Shown here: positions 52,377-62,869 of the stretch, piece after piece
Position numbering within the stretch: the stretch's first letter is position 1
Layout: every line of letters begins with the position of its first letter
Source of the DNA: Triatoma infestans
Lineage: Eukaryota > Arthropoda > Insecta > Hemiptera > Reduviidae
Direction of reading: 5' to 3'
Assembly: GCA_011037195.1 (NCBI GenBank)
Contig: JAAEAF010014501.1
Span: 51,817 to 115,816, forward strand
Length of the DNA stretch: 64,000 nt
Notes under the pieces: generated by a model
Told to the model about the DNA's origin: nothing
The model's input: only the letters and a program-made list of their open reading frames with translations
Databases searched by the model: none
Program-made: the position numbers and the translations under genes

Positions 52377-53383
52377 ACTTTCTTTTACTCCTAGTAAGAG
52401 GAAGTATTGTAATCGTGTCAAATTTTCAATATCGAGTTTTTACCGGAAATATCCGTTTTTAAGGTCCACTGAGTCCAAAAAAAGTGGTTTTTAGCAAAAT
52501 GGTCTGTGTATGTGTGTGTGTCTATGTGAACAGCATAGCTTAAAAACGAAAAACCATAGAATTCTCAAACTTGATATTCCGTTTAAGTATCACCATGGAA
52601 TCTGACAGTAAGTTATCTGTCAAAATTCCACAACCGGAAGTACCACTTTACTAGTTGTTTTTTTTTTTTATTTTTTTGCAATTTTCTCAAAAATGGCTTC
52701 GACGATTTTCTTCAAATCTGGTATATCAACTAGACATACAAAGAGCGACAAATTTTATTTGAAACATTTCTATGGGAAAATTCATTTAATGGCACTTTTG
52801 GGGGAGGGGTGGGATTAGGTTTACATCTAAAGTACTGTTTCAGTTTATTAGACAATTCTATCATCTAAATAATGTTAATTAGAATTAAATGTGTTGTAGA
52901 AATTTCGAGTTTGAAAAAAAAAAAAAAAATCTGATAACCGGAAGTGCGTTTATTTTACCACTTTAATAAAATTTTTTTTTTTCACTTTTTCACGATTTTC
53001 TCAAACATGGCTCTGATGATTTTCTTGAAACTTCGTATATAAACTACGCATTCAAAAAGATGTACAACTTTTTTTTTGTAAAACATGTCTCTGAGAAAAT
53101 TCATTTAAGGGCACTTTTAGGGAGGGGGTTGATGGGGGATCTAAAATGCTATCATAGTTGATAATACAGTTCTATCATCCAAACAAAATTAATTAGAAAT
53201 AAATAGATAGCCGAAATTCCGAGTTTCAAGAAAATTAGTTTACCGGAAGTGGTTTTTACTGAACAGTTTTTTTTTTTTTTCATTTTTGACGAATTTCATT
53301 AAATTTGGTACACTAGCTATAAAATTTGTCAATTATAATTTATAAGTTAATAAGAGAAAGTTGTGTGAGTGTTTCACACCAGA
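52377..53383 (+). repeat. HINE-like repeat, complete copy with two internal units
   Basis: 1007 bp. CCGGAAGT at 52634, 52938 and 53243 (spacing 304 and 305). The 5' hairpin and 3' hairpin are intact; one inverted end is altered (ACTTTCTTTTAC). Confidence 0.92.
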
Positions 53384-53928
53384 TTTCTTTAACTGATATT
53401 AGAGGAAGTATTACGATTATTTTAGATTTTCGAAATACACGGAAAAATGTAAAATTGCAGAAAGCTCAAACTTGGTTTTCCGTTTAGTTACTACCAACCG
53501 GAAACAGACACGGAAGATTTCGGGCAAATATCCATTAACCGGAAGTGCCAATTTACTAAATAATTTTTTTCAGTAATTTTCTCGACAACAGTTTCAACGA
53601 TTTCCTTTTTAACTTGTAAAATTACGTACGTAAATATTTGCTATGAGCATCAATATTTTCATTAAAATTTTGGTGGTTTTTAATTTTGAACAGATGGAAA
53701 ATTAATTGATAATTAATCAAGAATATAGATAATTACATTTTTTTATGCGGCAATTTAATTTATTAAGCAATTGCTATTACAATTTTTTTTTTTTTTTTTT
53801 ACATTCTCTTTTACAAATAATAGTGAAAAGGATCGTGCCAAATTTTCGAAATTGAGTTTTTACCGGAAATACACGTTTTGAGGTCCTCTGAGTCCAATTA
53901 AGTGGATTTTTAGAAAATGGCCTGGATA

Positions 53929-53966
<38 letters not shown>

Positions 53967-54114
53967 GAATATTTCAAAAATGAATAGTTGCAGGAAGCTT
54001 AAACTTAGTGTTCCATTTAGGTACCTCAATCGCAAGGTCCTTCGTGTCTGAACACGAAGATTTCGGGTAAAAATCCATTAACCGGAAATGCCATTTTACT
54101 GAATAATTTTTTTT

Positions 54115-54700
54115 CTCTCTCTCTCTTTCCTTTGGCTGTATGGTCCACGAAGGACCTTGGCCTCCTCTATCACCCCTCCCCACTCCTCTCTCACCAAAGC
54201 AATCCTTCTCCATGTCCTTTCTCCCCCACTTCTGATGTCCTCCTCTACATCATTCAGCCACCTAATCCTTGGTCTTCCTCTTTTTCTCGCCCCCCCCTCC
54301 TTGGATGCCCATTCATTATTTCTCTGGGGAATCTGGAATCTTCCATTCTTATTATATGCCCTAGCCATCTCAATCTTCCCCTCTTAATCCATCCTATTAA
54401 ATCTTGCTCCTGGTTCAGCGCTCTTATTTCACTATTCTTCCTAATCCTGTACCTTTCTCCTTCTTTCACTGGGCCAAAGATTTTCCTTAGAATCTTCCTC
54501 TCCCAAAGCATTAAGCAGTCTTTCGTCCTCCTTGGTTAACACCCACGTCTCGCTGGCATACACAACCAACTGGCCTCAATATACTTTTGTAGACGATCAA
54601 TTTTGCCTTCCTCGATACGTCTCTCGAAAAGTTAACACCTTCTGCAGTGCCCAGAAACACTTATTGCCTGCCGTTAACCTACCTTTTATTTCTGCAATTT
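54115..54700 (-). pseudogene. RTE-like LINE C-terminal fragment
   Basis: Minus strand: LWERKILRKIFGPVKEGERY, LIGWIKRGRLRWLGHIIRME, then, after a frameshift, GRPRIRWLNDVEEDIRSGGE and EEWGGVIEEAKVLRGP. Same C-terminal signature as the copy at 16921. A (CT)n run lies at its left end. Confidence 0.78.
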
Positions 54701-55196
54701 TTTTTTTTTTTCAATTTTTTGTAATTTTCGCAAAAACTTCTCCAACGATTTCCTTTTTAACTTGTTACATCAATTATACATACATACATACACATGAAGA
54801 GTGCTACAACATTTATTTGAAACTTTTCACCGGGAAATTTCATTTCAGGGCATCTTTTTTGTGGGAAAAGTGGCGTTATGGTTTCCCACTAAAGTGCTAT
54901 TTCAGTTTATTTCACACAATTTTATTATGTAAATAATATTAATTAGAATGAAATATGTTATGGAAATTCAGAGTTTAAAGAAAATTGAATGTCAGGAATG
55001 CGTTTTACTATAATCAGTGTTCAGTTTTCTGCTATTTTCTCTAAAACGGCTCTAAAGATTTCTTTTAAATTTAACATATCAACTACACATACAAAGAGCT
55101 ACAACTTTTATTTGAAACATTTCTCCGTGGAAAACTCATTTAAGGATAGTTTTGGGGGAGAGGTGGGGTTATAGTTTCGTCTATATCTAATATAAA

Positions 55197-55807
55197 TGTA
55201 ATGGAATCGTTTGATGTGTGATTCTTGGAGTAGCAGATGTCTTGAAGAGGACGGAAGTTAGTTTGAGAGATTTTGGAAGTTAGTCCTCAAATTATTAAAC
55301 GGTTTTTATAAAAATAAACTGTATTTTAACAATAATTTTTAAAGTAATAAATGGTAACTAATAACTATAAACTACTTAATAATAAATAGAAGATAAATTA
55401 GAATGATAAAATAACTAAACTAAAGTGCACAACTAAGAGAATGATAAGTTTGAATATAACTCGTTTGGTCGTAGATGATATAATAATCCTCTCGTCGTAT
55501 ATCATAGAGTTTATATATACTATTGTTCACACTCACACCAAGACATCTGTCTTAGTGTGCGGCCTTGTGCGACTTTCGTAGTTTGCTGACCTTATTTAGT
55601 GGCCATACTTATCGCGGTGCCTGCCTTTTGATGTGAGAATTGATGAAAAAAAGGCTTTGGTGTTTGTTTGGTTGACCGCGGCTGTCGGCGGCCAACAGTG
55701 TCACTGTTTTCACATTTTGTTAAAATAGCAGCTGGCTGGAACCACTAGTTGTAAATTATTTCTTTGGTGTACTTTGCCGATGTCAATGACTTTGCCATGT
55801 CATTACA
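55197..55807. mobile_element. solo LTR candidate (611 bp)
   Basis: Ends TGTAATGGAATCG and CATGTCATTACA form TGTAATG/CATTACA inverted ends. The HINE-like repeat resumes on both sides (…GTTATAGTTTCGTC left, CTAAATAATATTAATTAGAA right), so it is an insertion. Flanks TAAA and TAAC are a possible imperfect duplication. Confidence 0.6.
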
Positions 55808-56189
55808 TAACTAAATAATATTAATTAGAATTATATAAATTGCCAAAATTTTTAGTTTTAAGAAAACCGGTTGACCTGGAAGTGTGACGTTACTGAATAG
55901 GTTTTTTTCCTGTTTTTTTGTGATTTTCTCCATAAATATGCCGTCGGTTTTGAACACTTAAGAATTGTAAGTATGAGGAAAATTTGCCATTTCGCAGTAA
56001 AAGAAAATTGTGTGGGTGTTTCGTACCAGATTTTTCTTCTTTTTTTCAACAAATTGTTGAAGTAGTTTTTTATTCATGAAAAATGGTTATTGAATGAGAA
56101 AAATCACTTGTGTATTCGTTGTAGAGAAATTCTTTACCTGCTGTTACCCATTATTCCACCACATTGTTTTTGAGTTTATTATTATTATT

Positions 56190-56490
56190 ATTATACCGGT
56201 TGCCTAATGGCGTGTGACCTAAGCCTATATGGCTTTTATCCTCACTGATGCCTCCCATATCATCCCCTTAAATAATCGCCCCCGGTAGCTTACCGGTCAG
56301 TCTACAATATTCCAAGAAATCCTTAAACCTCAACTCGCCCAGGCAATCCTGCGAGATTGGTACCCTCTCAAATACGCGAAAACTAGTACCAACGAAACGG
56401 GGACACTGACATAAATAGTGATACACCGTTTCCCTGACACCGTCGTCGCAATTCTGACAAATGGGACTAGACGTCCTCCCTATGTTATAA
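56190..56490 (-). pseudogene. LINE family G 3' end
   Basis: Minus strand: YNIGRTSSPICQNCDDGVRE, TVYHYLCQCPRFVGTSFRVF, then YCRLTGKLPGAI, stop. 3' end at left in (ATT)n. Only the last 75 codons remain. Confidence 0.8.
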
Positions 56491-56661
56491 CGCAAGTCTG
56501 GTACTTATAAGCGGGCCTCAAACCCGCCAGAAAGGTGCTTCCATTTATTTCGTTGCCACGTGCTATTCAAGCATGGATCTTCTTGCTTCCCTCTTCTCTT
56601 CCACAGTCAACATAAAAAACTTGCAATGACCACACTATTGGCAGACCCAACAGCCTTATTA

Positions 56662-57388
56662 TTATTATTATTATTATGCCGGGTACCTGATAGCGTGGGA
56701 CTTAAGCCTATGGCTTTTATCCCCCCGATGCCCCCATATCTCCTTAACTAATCTCCCCCGGTGGCTTACCAGTCAATCTCCAATATTCCAAGATATCCTT
56801 GAACTCCAACTCGCCCAGGCAATCCTGCGAGACTGGTGCCCTCCCAAATACGCGAAACCTAGTCCAGCGAAACGGGGACACTGGCATAAATACTGATACA
56901 CCGTTTCCCTGACTCCGTTGTCGCAGTTGTGACAAATGGGACTAAACGTCCTCCCTATGTTAAACAAGTGACTAGAGACACCCAAGTGTGTCCAGCCACT
57001 ACCTCCACCAAGGTCCTCAGACCTATCCTACTGAGGGACAGGAGGTACTCCGAAACTCCCTGCTTAATTCCTTTTATAAATCTCTTAGCTTGGAGGCACC
57101 CCTGCGTGTCCCGCCAGCATTTCTCCAAGACTCTCGTCTCCCAAAGTCTAATCTGTTTGTCGCAAAACCTCTTTGTGACGGCAAGGGCTGGTTCAGGACC
57201 ACAAAATGGTAATGATGATCCCTCCCTAGCCAACTGATCCGCCCTCTCATTGCCCTCTATTCCCGCATGTCCGAGTTTCCAATAGAGACGCACCTTACCC
57301 CTCCGAGCCAGCGCGTTAAGCTTTCTCCTACATTCTCCCACTAGTTTCGAGCTCCACCATGGCTTGCTCAAAGCCCTCAGTGCGGCCT
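56662..57388 (-). mobile_element. LINE family G copy (RNase H end)
   Basis: Minus strand: SKPWWSSKLVGECRRKLNAL, GHAGIEGNERADQLAREGSS, FCDKQIRLWETRVLEKCWRD, YLLSLSRIGLRTLVEVVAGH, then the CQNCDNGVRETVYQYLCQCP-type tail in another frame. 3' end at left in (ATT)n. Confidence 0.82.
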
Positions 57389-57389
57389 A

Positions 57390-57960
57390 ATTTTTTTAGT
57401 TTATACTCAGCCATTAGTTGTTCGAAATGGGCCACCAATAAGCACAAACAGATCCTTTTTGTCCAGTTTTCATCGAATGCACTCTTTACAGAATTAGGAC
57501 GGATTTCTTCTCAGTCTTCAGAAATTCAGTCTTTAAGTTCTTCTATGCTGGGGACAGGGCTTAGGTTGTCATAAATAATATTTTTTAGGCCACCTCAGAG
57601 GAAGATATTTATAGGCGTCAGGTTTTAGCGCGTACGGGCCACTGTATAGGAAGCGTGCTTGCCAATCCATTTAGCCCGGTAAGTGCCATCTAGATAACGC
57701 CTTACGATCCTCGCATTATGTGCTAGGACATCCATCTTGCTGAAAGCACATCATTTGCTGGCGTACTAGTGGGACATTTTCAAGCAGATCTGTAAGAACT
57801 TCACACTTAAAATATGGAGATTCCTGTCTGCGTTCAATGTTTCATTATAAAAGTATGGATTACAAAGTAATCTATCTGGCCGCATCACACATTTATCGAA
57901 ATATTGGCTGCGTGTCCCATATACAATATCTAGATTTTCATCTGCTCATATTTGGAAGTT
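57390..57960 (-). pseudogene. degenerate Tc1/mariner-type transposase
   Basis: Minus-strand frames read AHNARIVRRYLDGTYRAKWI (after the second catalytic site), NLTPINIFLWGGLKNIIYDN (third catalytic region, Asp replaced), then SPVPSIEELKD and ENWTKRICLCLLVAHFEQLM. Same family as the long-arm elements at 30-34 kb, but with many stops. Confidence 0.65.
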
Positions 57961-58399
57961 TCACCTATTAGTAAATTTATATTTATCACTCCATAAAATA
58001 TATTTTGATTTATTTTAAAATAAACATTGTACAATCAGAAGGCACCTCCATTTACTATAAAAAAAAAATATAAAATAAAATAATATTTTATTGTCAGATA
58101 TTTACATATTTACAATGTTAAGTGTGCCAGATTTTCATCTTTACCACTTCACCAAATTCTCTATCACATGTATGTAGATAATTCACAGTGTGGTGCTGGG
58201 AAAAATGACAAAGAAAAAACCCAGCTCTATAGTATGTGGTGGGCATATTGTATTTTTAATTCTCTTATGTTTAAAATGACAATTTGTATTGTAACATCCT
58301 ACGTTTTTGATTGTGTTATTGTCACTATAAGCTGTACTAAGAGTTAAACTCTTCGTGCAAGAGTTTAATTGGGGTGTATCTGGGAGCGTCAATGACAAA

Positions 58400-59035
58400 C
58401 CTTAAAACTTATTTTGCACCCTTTGCAATTTCTTCAGGTTGGTCTCACTCATTATACTCCAACATGGAGCAGCATAGGTTAGCACAGGTCTGACCAGAAC
58501 CACTTGTACAACAGTATCTTATTGCCAACACTCAGTGTAGAATGTCTATTTAGGAGAGGGAACAGTTGGAGTATGAGAGCTATAGTTCTTTGGTGTGGAG
58601 TGGAGCACAATAGTTCTTTGAACTATTGTGTTTATGTGTGGAGTAAATGTTAATGATTTGTCTAATGTGACCCCCAAGTACTTGACAGTGGGGGGCCCAT
58701 TCTATTGTTCTGTTACCTATAGTTATCTGTTTCCATAAAGTCGGTCATCTTTTGGTCAAAAATATTGCTTGGGTTTTTTCTGTATTTATTTTAATTTTCC
58801 ATTTATGGAGGTATTTTAATAGCTTATGGAGATTCTATGTCAGTCTGTTAGTGATTGTGTCCGTTCGCCAAGACGACACATACAAGGCTGTGTCGTCTGC
58901 GAAGAGAGACAACAAAACATTGTCTTTAACTGGTATGTCATTAAGGAAAATAGTGAAAAGTGCCGGCCCAAGGACAGAACCATGAGGAACTCCTGATACT
59001 AGACCCCCTTCTGTCAGAGAGAATATCACCTACTC
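58400..59035 (-). pseudogene. Jockey-like RT fragment
   Basis: Minus strand: LVSGVPHGSVLGPALFTIFL, LLSLFADDTALYVSSW (catalytic FADD) and LLKYLHKWKIKINTEKTQAI. The fingers (SYRPISLLNTLSKVAEKF, LINEQFGFREG) lie at 60190-60420; another LINE separates the two, so one Jockey copy was split. Confidence 0.75.
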
Positions 59036-60190
59036 TCTTCAGAGAGGGTGGAATTGGCTCTTCAGCCTACGCCACTGCGACACCCCAAGGATCTATTGTG
59101 GCACCCCCCGAGTTGGAGACCCTCCCCCTATCCTGTCCTTAACCGGACTGTGGAATTGGAGGGGGGCTCCCAGGTGGTCAGTCAGAGCACCTGCCATCAG
59201 AGCACCATCTCGAGTCCTGCTTGCCTTAAAAGACTTAATAGGTCCGAGAGAGGGCCCTGGCTGAGGCTTGTTGGCACCAGCTTCTCTTTACCAAAGAGGC
59301 GGTACCTTAGCCAGACCAGCCCCTCGCACTGACATACTACATGCAGTGCCGTCTCCTCTTCCTCCTGACAAAACCTACATAGGCTATCCGTTGCCAGGCC
59401 CATGCGATGCATGTGCTTATTTAATCTACAATGGCCAGTGAGAACGCCAACTGCTATCCTTATGGCCACCCGGCCTAATTGGAGTAGTTCCGCAGTTAGC
59501 TTGGGCGAGTGGCTATGGATAAACGTTTTCGCCTGCCTCTAGCCTGGAGTTTTGACCCACCATTCCCTTGATCGGTCCTGCATCCATAACTTAATGGATG
59601 CACTCCTGAGGCATCTTGAGACACCACAGAACGGCTCCGGCCCGATAAGTGCTCTCATTGAACCCTCCCGGGCCAGGCGGTCCGCCGCCTCATTGCCTCT
59701 GTAACCCGAGTGCCCAGGTACCCAAACCAGGAAGACCTTATTATGGCTACTAATTTCCCTGAGTGCACTTAGGCAGTCCTACACCAGCCTTGAGCTGATC
59801 TCCCACGAGTCAATTGCCCGCAGAGCAGCCTGGCTATCCGAATAAATGACGACTCTGGAGTTATACACTCCCCGTCTTCTTATTTCGGCGGCGCAGATAA
59901 TAATCGCGACTAGCTCCGCCTGAAAGACCGTAGCTAGCCTTCCCAGGCTCACCGAGATATTACATCTCGGTGAGCCCCGTACACGCCGTCTCCCACTCCA
60001 TCTTCCATCTTGGACCCGTCCGTGTACCACATAGATTCGTCTATAACCGGCGGCCCATTCTTCCATGCCCCTCTGTCTAATATCAAGACTTTGAAGGGTT
60101 TTTGGAAGTCATACCTAAGAGTCATTATGTCCGTAGGCAGGCCCAAGATCGGGTCCGCCTCCAGCTCCTCCCATATAGTAACAACATACC
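59036..60190 (-). mobile_element. R1/I-like LINE copy inside the Jockey fragment
   Basis: Minus strand: ESMWYTDGSKMEDGVGDGVY (RNase H first Asp), LGRLATVFQAELVAIIICAA (Glu), SRVVIYSDSQAALRAIDSWE (Asp), then a C-terminal part RIAVGVLTGHCRLNKHMHRM, LCRFCQEEEETALHVVCQCE. Frameshifts at about 59950 and 59700. Related to 5018 and 47972. Confidence 0.8.
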
Positions 60191-60420
60191 GGTATGTTTT
60201 CTTTCGTTGAACTTCTCGGTAATATTGTCAACCAGTCGAGGCAACTGCCCTGTGGCAGAAAGAATGACCCTTCCCGGAAGCCAAACTGTTCATTGATGAG
60301 AATGTTGTTCAGGACTAAGTGCTGATTGATGAATTTTTTCAGCCACTTTACTGAGCGTATTTAGCAGACTGATGGGTCTGTAGCTGCTCAACATTCCTTG
60401 TACTAGGAGAACCAGAAAGT
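60190..60420 (-). pseudogene. Jockey-like RT fragment, fingers part
   Basis: Minus strand, in two frames: SYRPISLLNTLSKVAEKFIN and LINEQFGFREG, the conserved run before the RT active site. It continues in the fragment at 58400-59035. Confidence 0.6.
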
Positions 60421-60740
60421 AATAAGTACTCGTATAGTATCGTTTGGATTATTTTTTTTCTATCTGGCGTACTTTCAGAAAAGTGAGTGGCGCCTGTCAA
60501 AATTGTCACCCTGTATATAATTATGTGTGTGCATAGAAATATAATTTAATCAATAAATGTCGCACATCCGGTAAATCGATTTTCTTCAAACTCAAAATTT
60601 TGGTAACACATAATAGTTATTTATCAAACTAAGTAATTGAGTAAACTAAGTGCTTTTTTAACACTCGAGTTCAGGTATTGCGCAGCGATTGTGGCAATAG
60701 AACGAAAGCGTAAAAATACCTTAATAACGTTTTGAATATT

Positions 60741-60760
60741 AGATAGATAGATAGATAGAA
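60741..60760 (+). repeat. (AGAT)n microsatellite
   Basis: Five AGAT units. Isolated in AT-rich sequence between the Jockey fragment and the mariner-like element. Confidence 0.9.
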
Positions 60761-61020
60761 TTTTTATTTACAAGTTATTTACATATAATATATACAAACT
60801 TTGGAAGCAGGAGTAAAAAATGCACATAGCATTTACACCCTCCAGTGAGTTTAACTGTAGACAAAGTTTAATTAATTACAATTATCCGGAAAAAAGAAAA
60901 GAAAAACCCAATGACTTTAATTTTTGAATATTAAATTTTTTCTGCAACCATATTTAATTGGTTCTTAATTTATATGAAATAAAATTATATGAAAAGTTAC
61001 AAATACTGAAAATGTAATTC

Positions 61021-62221
61021 AATAAGTAACGAGACAAATCGCTGTAGTTCAGAAACGGTTTGTTAATCAATACAATAGTTTCAGTGCGTCAAGTTGGCAT
61101 CCTTGTACTTAATTTCTCATCAGCTATTCACGAGTATTTGGTAAGCATAACCTCAAATGTAATAAGTTAACAATGGTGAGTCCGCTCGTGCATTGCATCT
61201 AGGAAGAACAACGCTCAGTGATTAGATTTTTATGTTGCAGAGGGTATCAAAAGTAGTGAAATCCACGAAAGAATGTTGGAAAGTGTACGGGAATAATTGT
61301 TGAAACCGTTCGAACGTAAATGGGTAAAACAGTTTAAAAGTGGCCGTGTAAATGTCTGTGACTTTTCTCATTCACGAATCTCGCATTATCGCGTTAATTC
61401 AGAACAAAAGGGGTATTACTGTTGAACTGATATCTGTTCAACACGTGCACGTGAGTATTGGAACTATCCATAACATTATTCAGAAAAAGCTGCAGTACAA
61501 GAAAACTTGTGCAGATGGATTCCAAGACAACTTACGGAAGCCCACAAAGAAATCAGGTTTCAAATCAGTCAACCGTTGAAAGAACGATGTTTAATTGAAA
61601 AAGAATTTTTCATTAGAATTGTAACAAATCATGAAATTTTGAGACACCATTTTTGAGCCGGAGTCTAAGCGTCAAAACCTTGAATGGAAGCATTCGGGTA
61701 CTCCCACTCGAAACAGCAAGACCCAGCCGTCTGCAGGTAAAGTCATGCTTACAGTATTCTGGGATTCGGGGCTTATTATTTTTAACGAACCATCAACAGC
61801 CAGTATTACAGTGATATGCTCACAAAACAAAGTAAGGCCCTGCCATTCGAACGAAACGTCGTGGACTCTTGACTAAAGGCGTGATTTTGCTTCATGACAA
61901 CGCGCGCCCACACACGGCACATTTAACACAAGTAACACTTCAAAAAGTGGGGTGGGAAATCCTTCCACATCCAAACCCCCCCCCAAAGTCCCCGGCCTCG
62001 CCCCATCGGACTTCTATTTGTTTAGACCCCTTTAAGAGGCTCTGCATGGGATTCATTTTCAATCCAATGAAGAAGTTAAAAGTCACCTGATATACACAAA
62101 TTAGAAGAACGATGGGACAAGTGTATAAATGTTGCTGGGGACTATGTTGAAAAGTATCCAAAGTTTTGTAATGATTAAATAAATCGTTTTTGAGCTACAG
62201 CGATTTGTTTCATTACTTATT
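61021..62221 (+). mobile_element. mariner-like transposon, degenerate
   Basis: Inverted ends: left AATAAGTAACGAGACAAATC, GCTGTAGTTCAGAAACG; right (reverse complement) AATAAGTAATGAAACAAATC, GCTGTAGCTCAAAAACG. About 1.2 kb. The transposase is broken: EGIKSSEIHERMLESVRE (helix-turn-helix part), WVKQFKSGRVNVCD, VILLHDNARPHTAHLTQVTL (second Asp) and a decayed third region. No clear TA duplication visible. Confidence 0.8.
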
Positions 62222-62637
62222 AAATGACCTTCGTATTTTAATTCAAATCACATACTTCTTCACTCTATAACCTGCTCCATTGGTATAACCTCAAATCTGT
62301 TGTATCTGGGTTTTGTTTTGATCTTGGTTTCGCGTATTGCCGCTAGATGTCGGTGCTAGTTAGAGTTGAATAATCATACTTTATTATACTAATAAGAAAA
62401 AGTAATAGCTGCAGGGGCGGCTCTAGCTCGTGTAGCGCCCGTGTGCAATGAAACCCTGGCGCCCCCTAGGCCTGACCCACCCCCCCTGCGGCTATAACTA
62501 TTAACTCTGCCGTCGTAACAAGAAAGTTTTTTCATATTCCAACAAGCTATTTTATAAGTAGGTATAGCTTACAGTATGGTATTAGTTACGGCCTTTCTTC
62601 TTATGACGGCAGAATAACACTCATTGTTTTTATGCCT

Positions 62638-62831
62638 GTAGCACATCTCTGTTGCGAAACTAAGCGGCGAACCGCGATAGTTCATGTTTCGTCTTGTGTT
62701 TTAAGTTTTATGGACAGCGAAATAGAAGCGAAATGTATCGAATTTCTGTTTCGCTGCCCATAGAACTTACAACACAAGGCGTAACTCTATCGCGATTTTG
62801 CCGCTCGAGTTCCGCAGCGGAAGTGTGCTAC
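62638..62831. repeat. 194-bp imperfect palindrome (foldback/MITE-like)
   Basis: Outer ends GTAGCACA and TGTGCTAC. Arms share CGGCGAACCGCGATAG versus CTATCGCGATTTTGCCG, CTTGTGTTTTAAGTTTTATG versus CATAGAACTTACAACACAAG and CAGCGAAATAGAAGCGAAAT versus TTTCTGTTTCGCTG in reverse, with a short centre near 62735. No coding. Confidence 0.8.
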
Positions 62832-62869
62832 ATTTTAACCTCTTCTTCCCTAATATTATTATTATTACG

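Larger units (their letters stand above)
53801..56030 (+). repeat. HINE-like repeat expanded by two nested insertions
   Basis: 5' end ACATTCTCTTTTACAAATAA, (TG)n at 53935-53960, interior blocks, and 3' end GTGTGGGTGTTTCGTACCAG then A. It is interrupted by an RTE fragment (54115-54700) and an LTR (55197-55807). Diverged from the other copies. Confidence 0.75.

Noticed and set aside
54132..54539. 135-codon Pro/Ser/Leu-rich open frame on the plus strand
   Set aside because: It is the antisense of an RTE-like LINE fragment.
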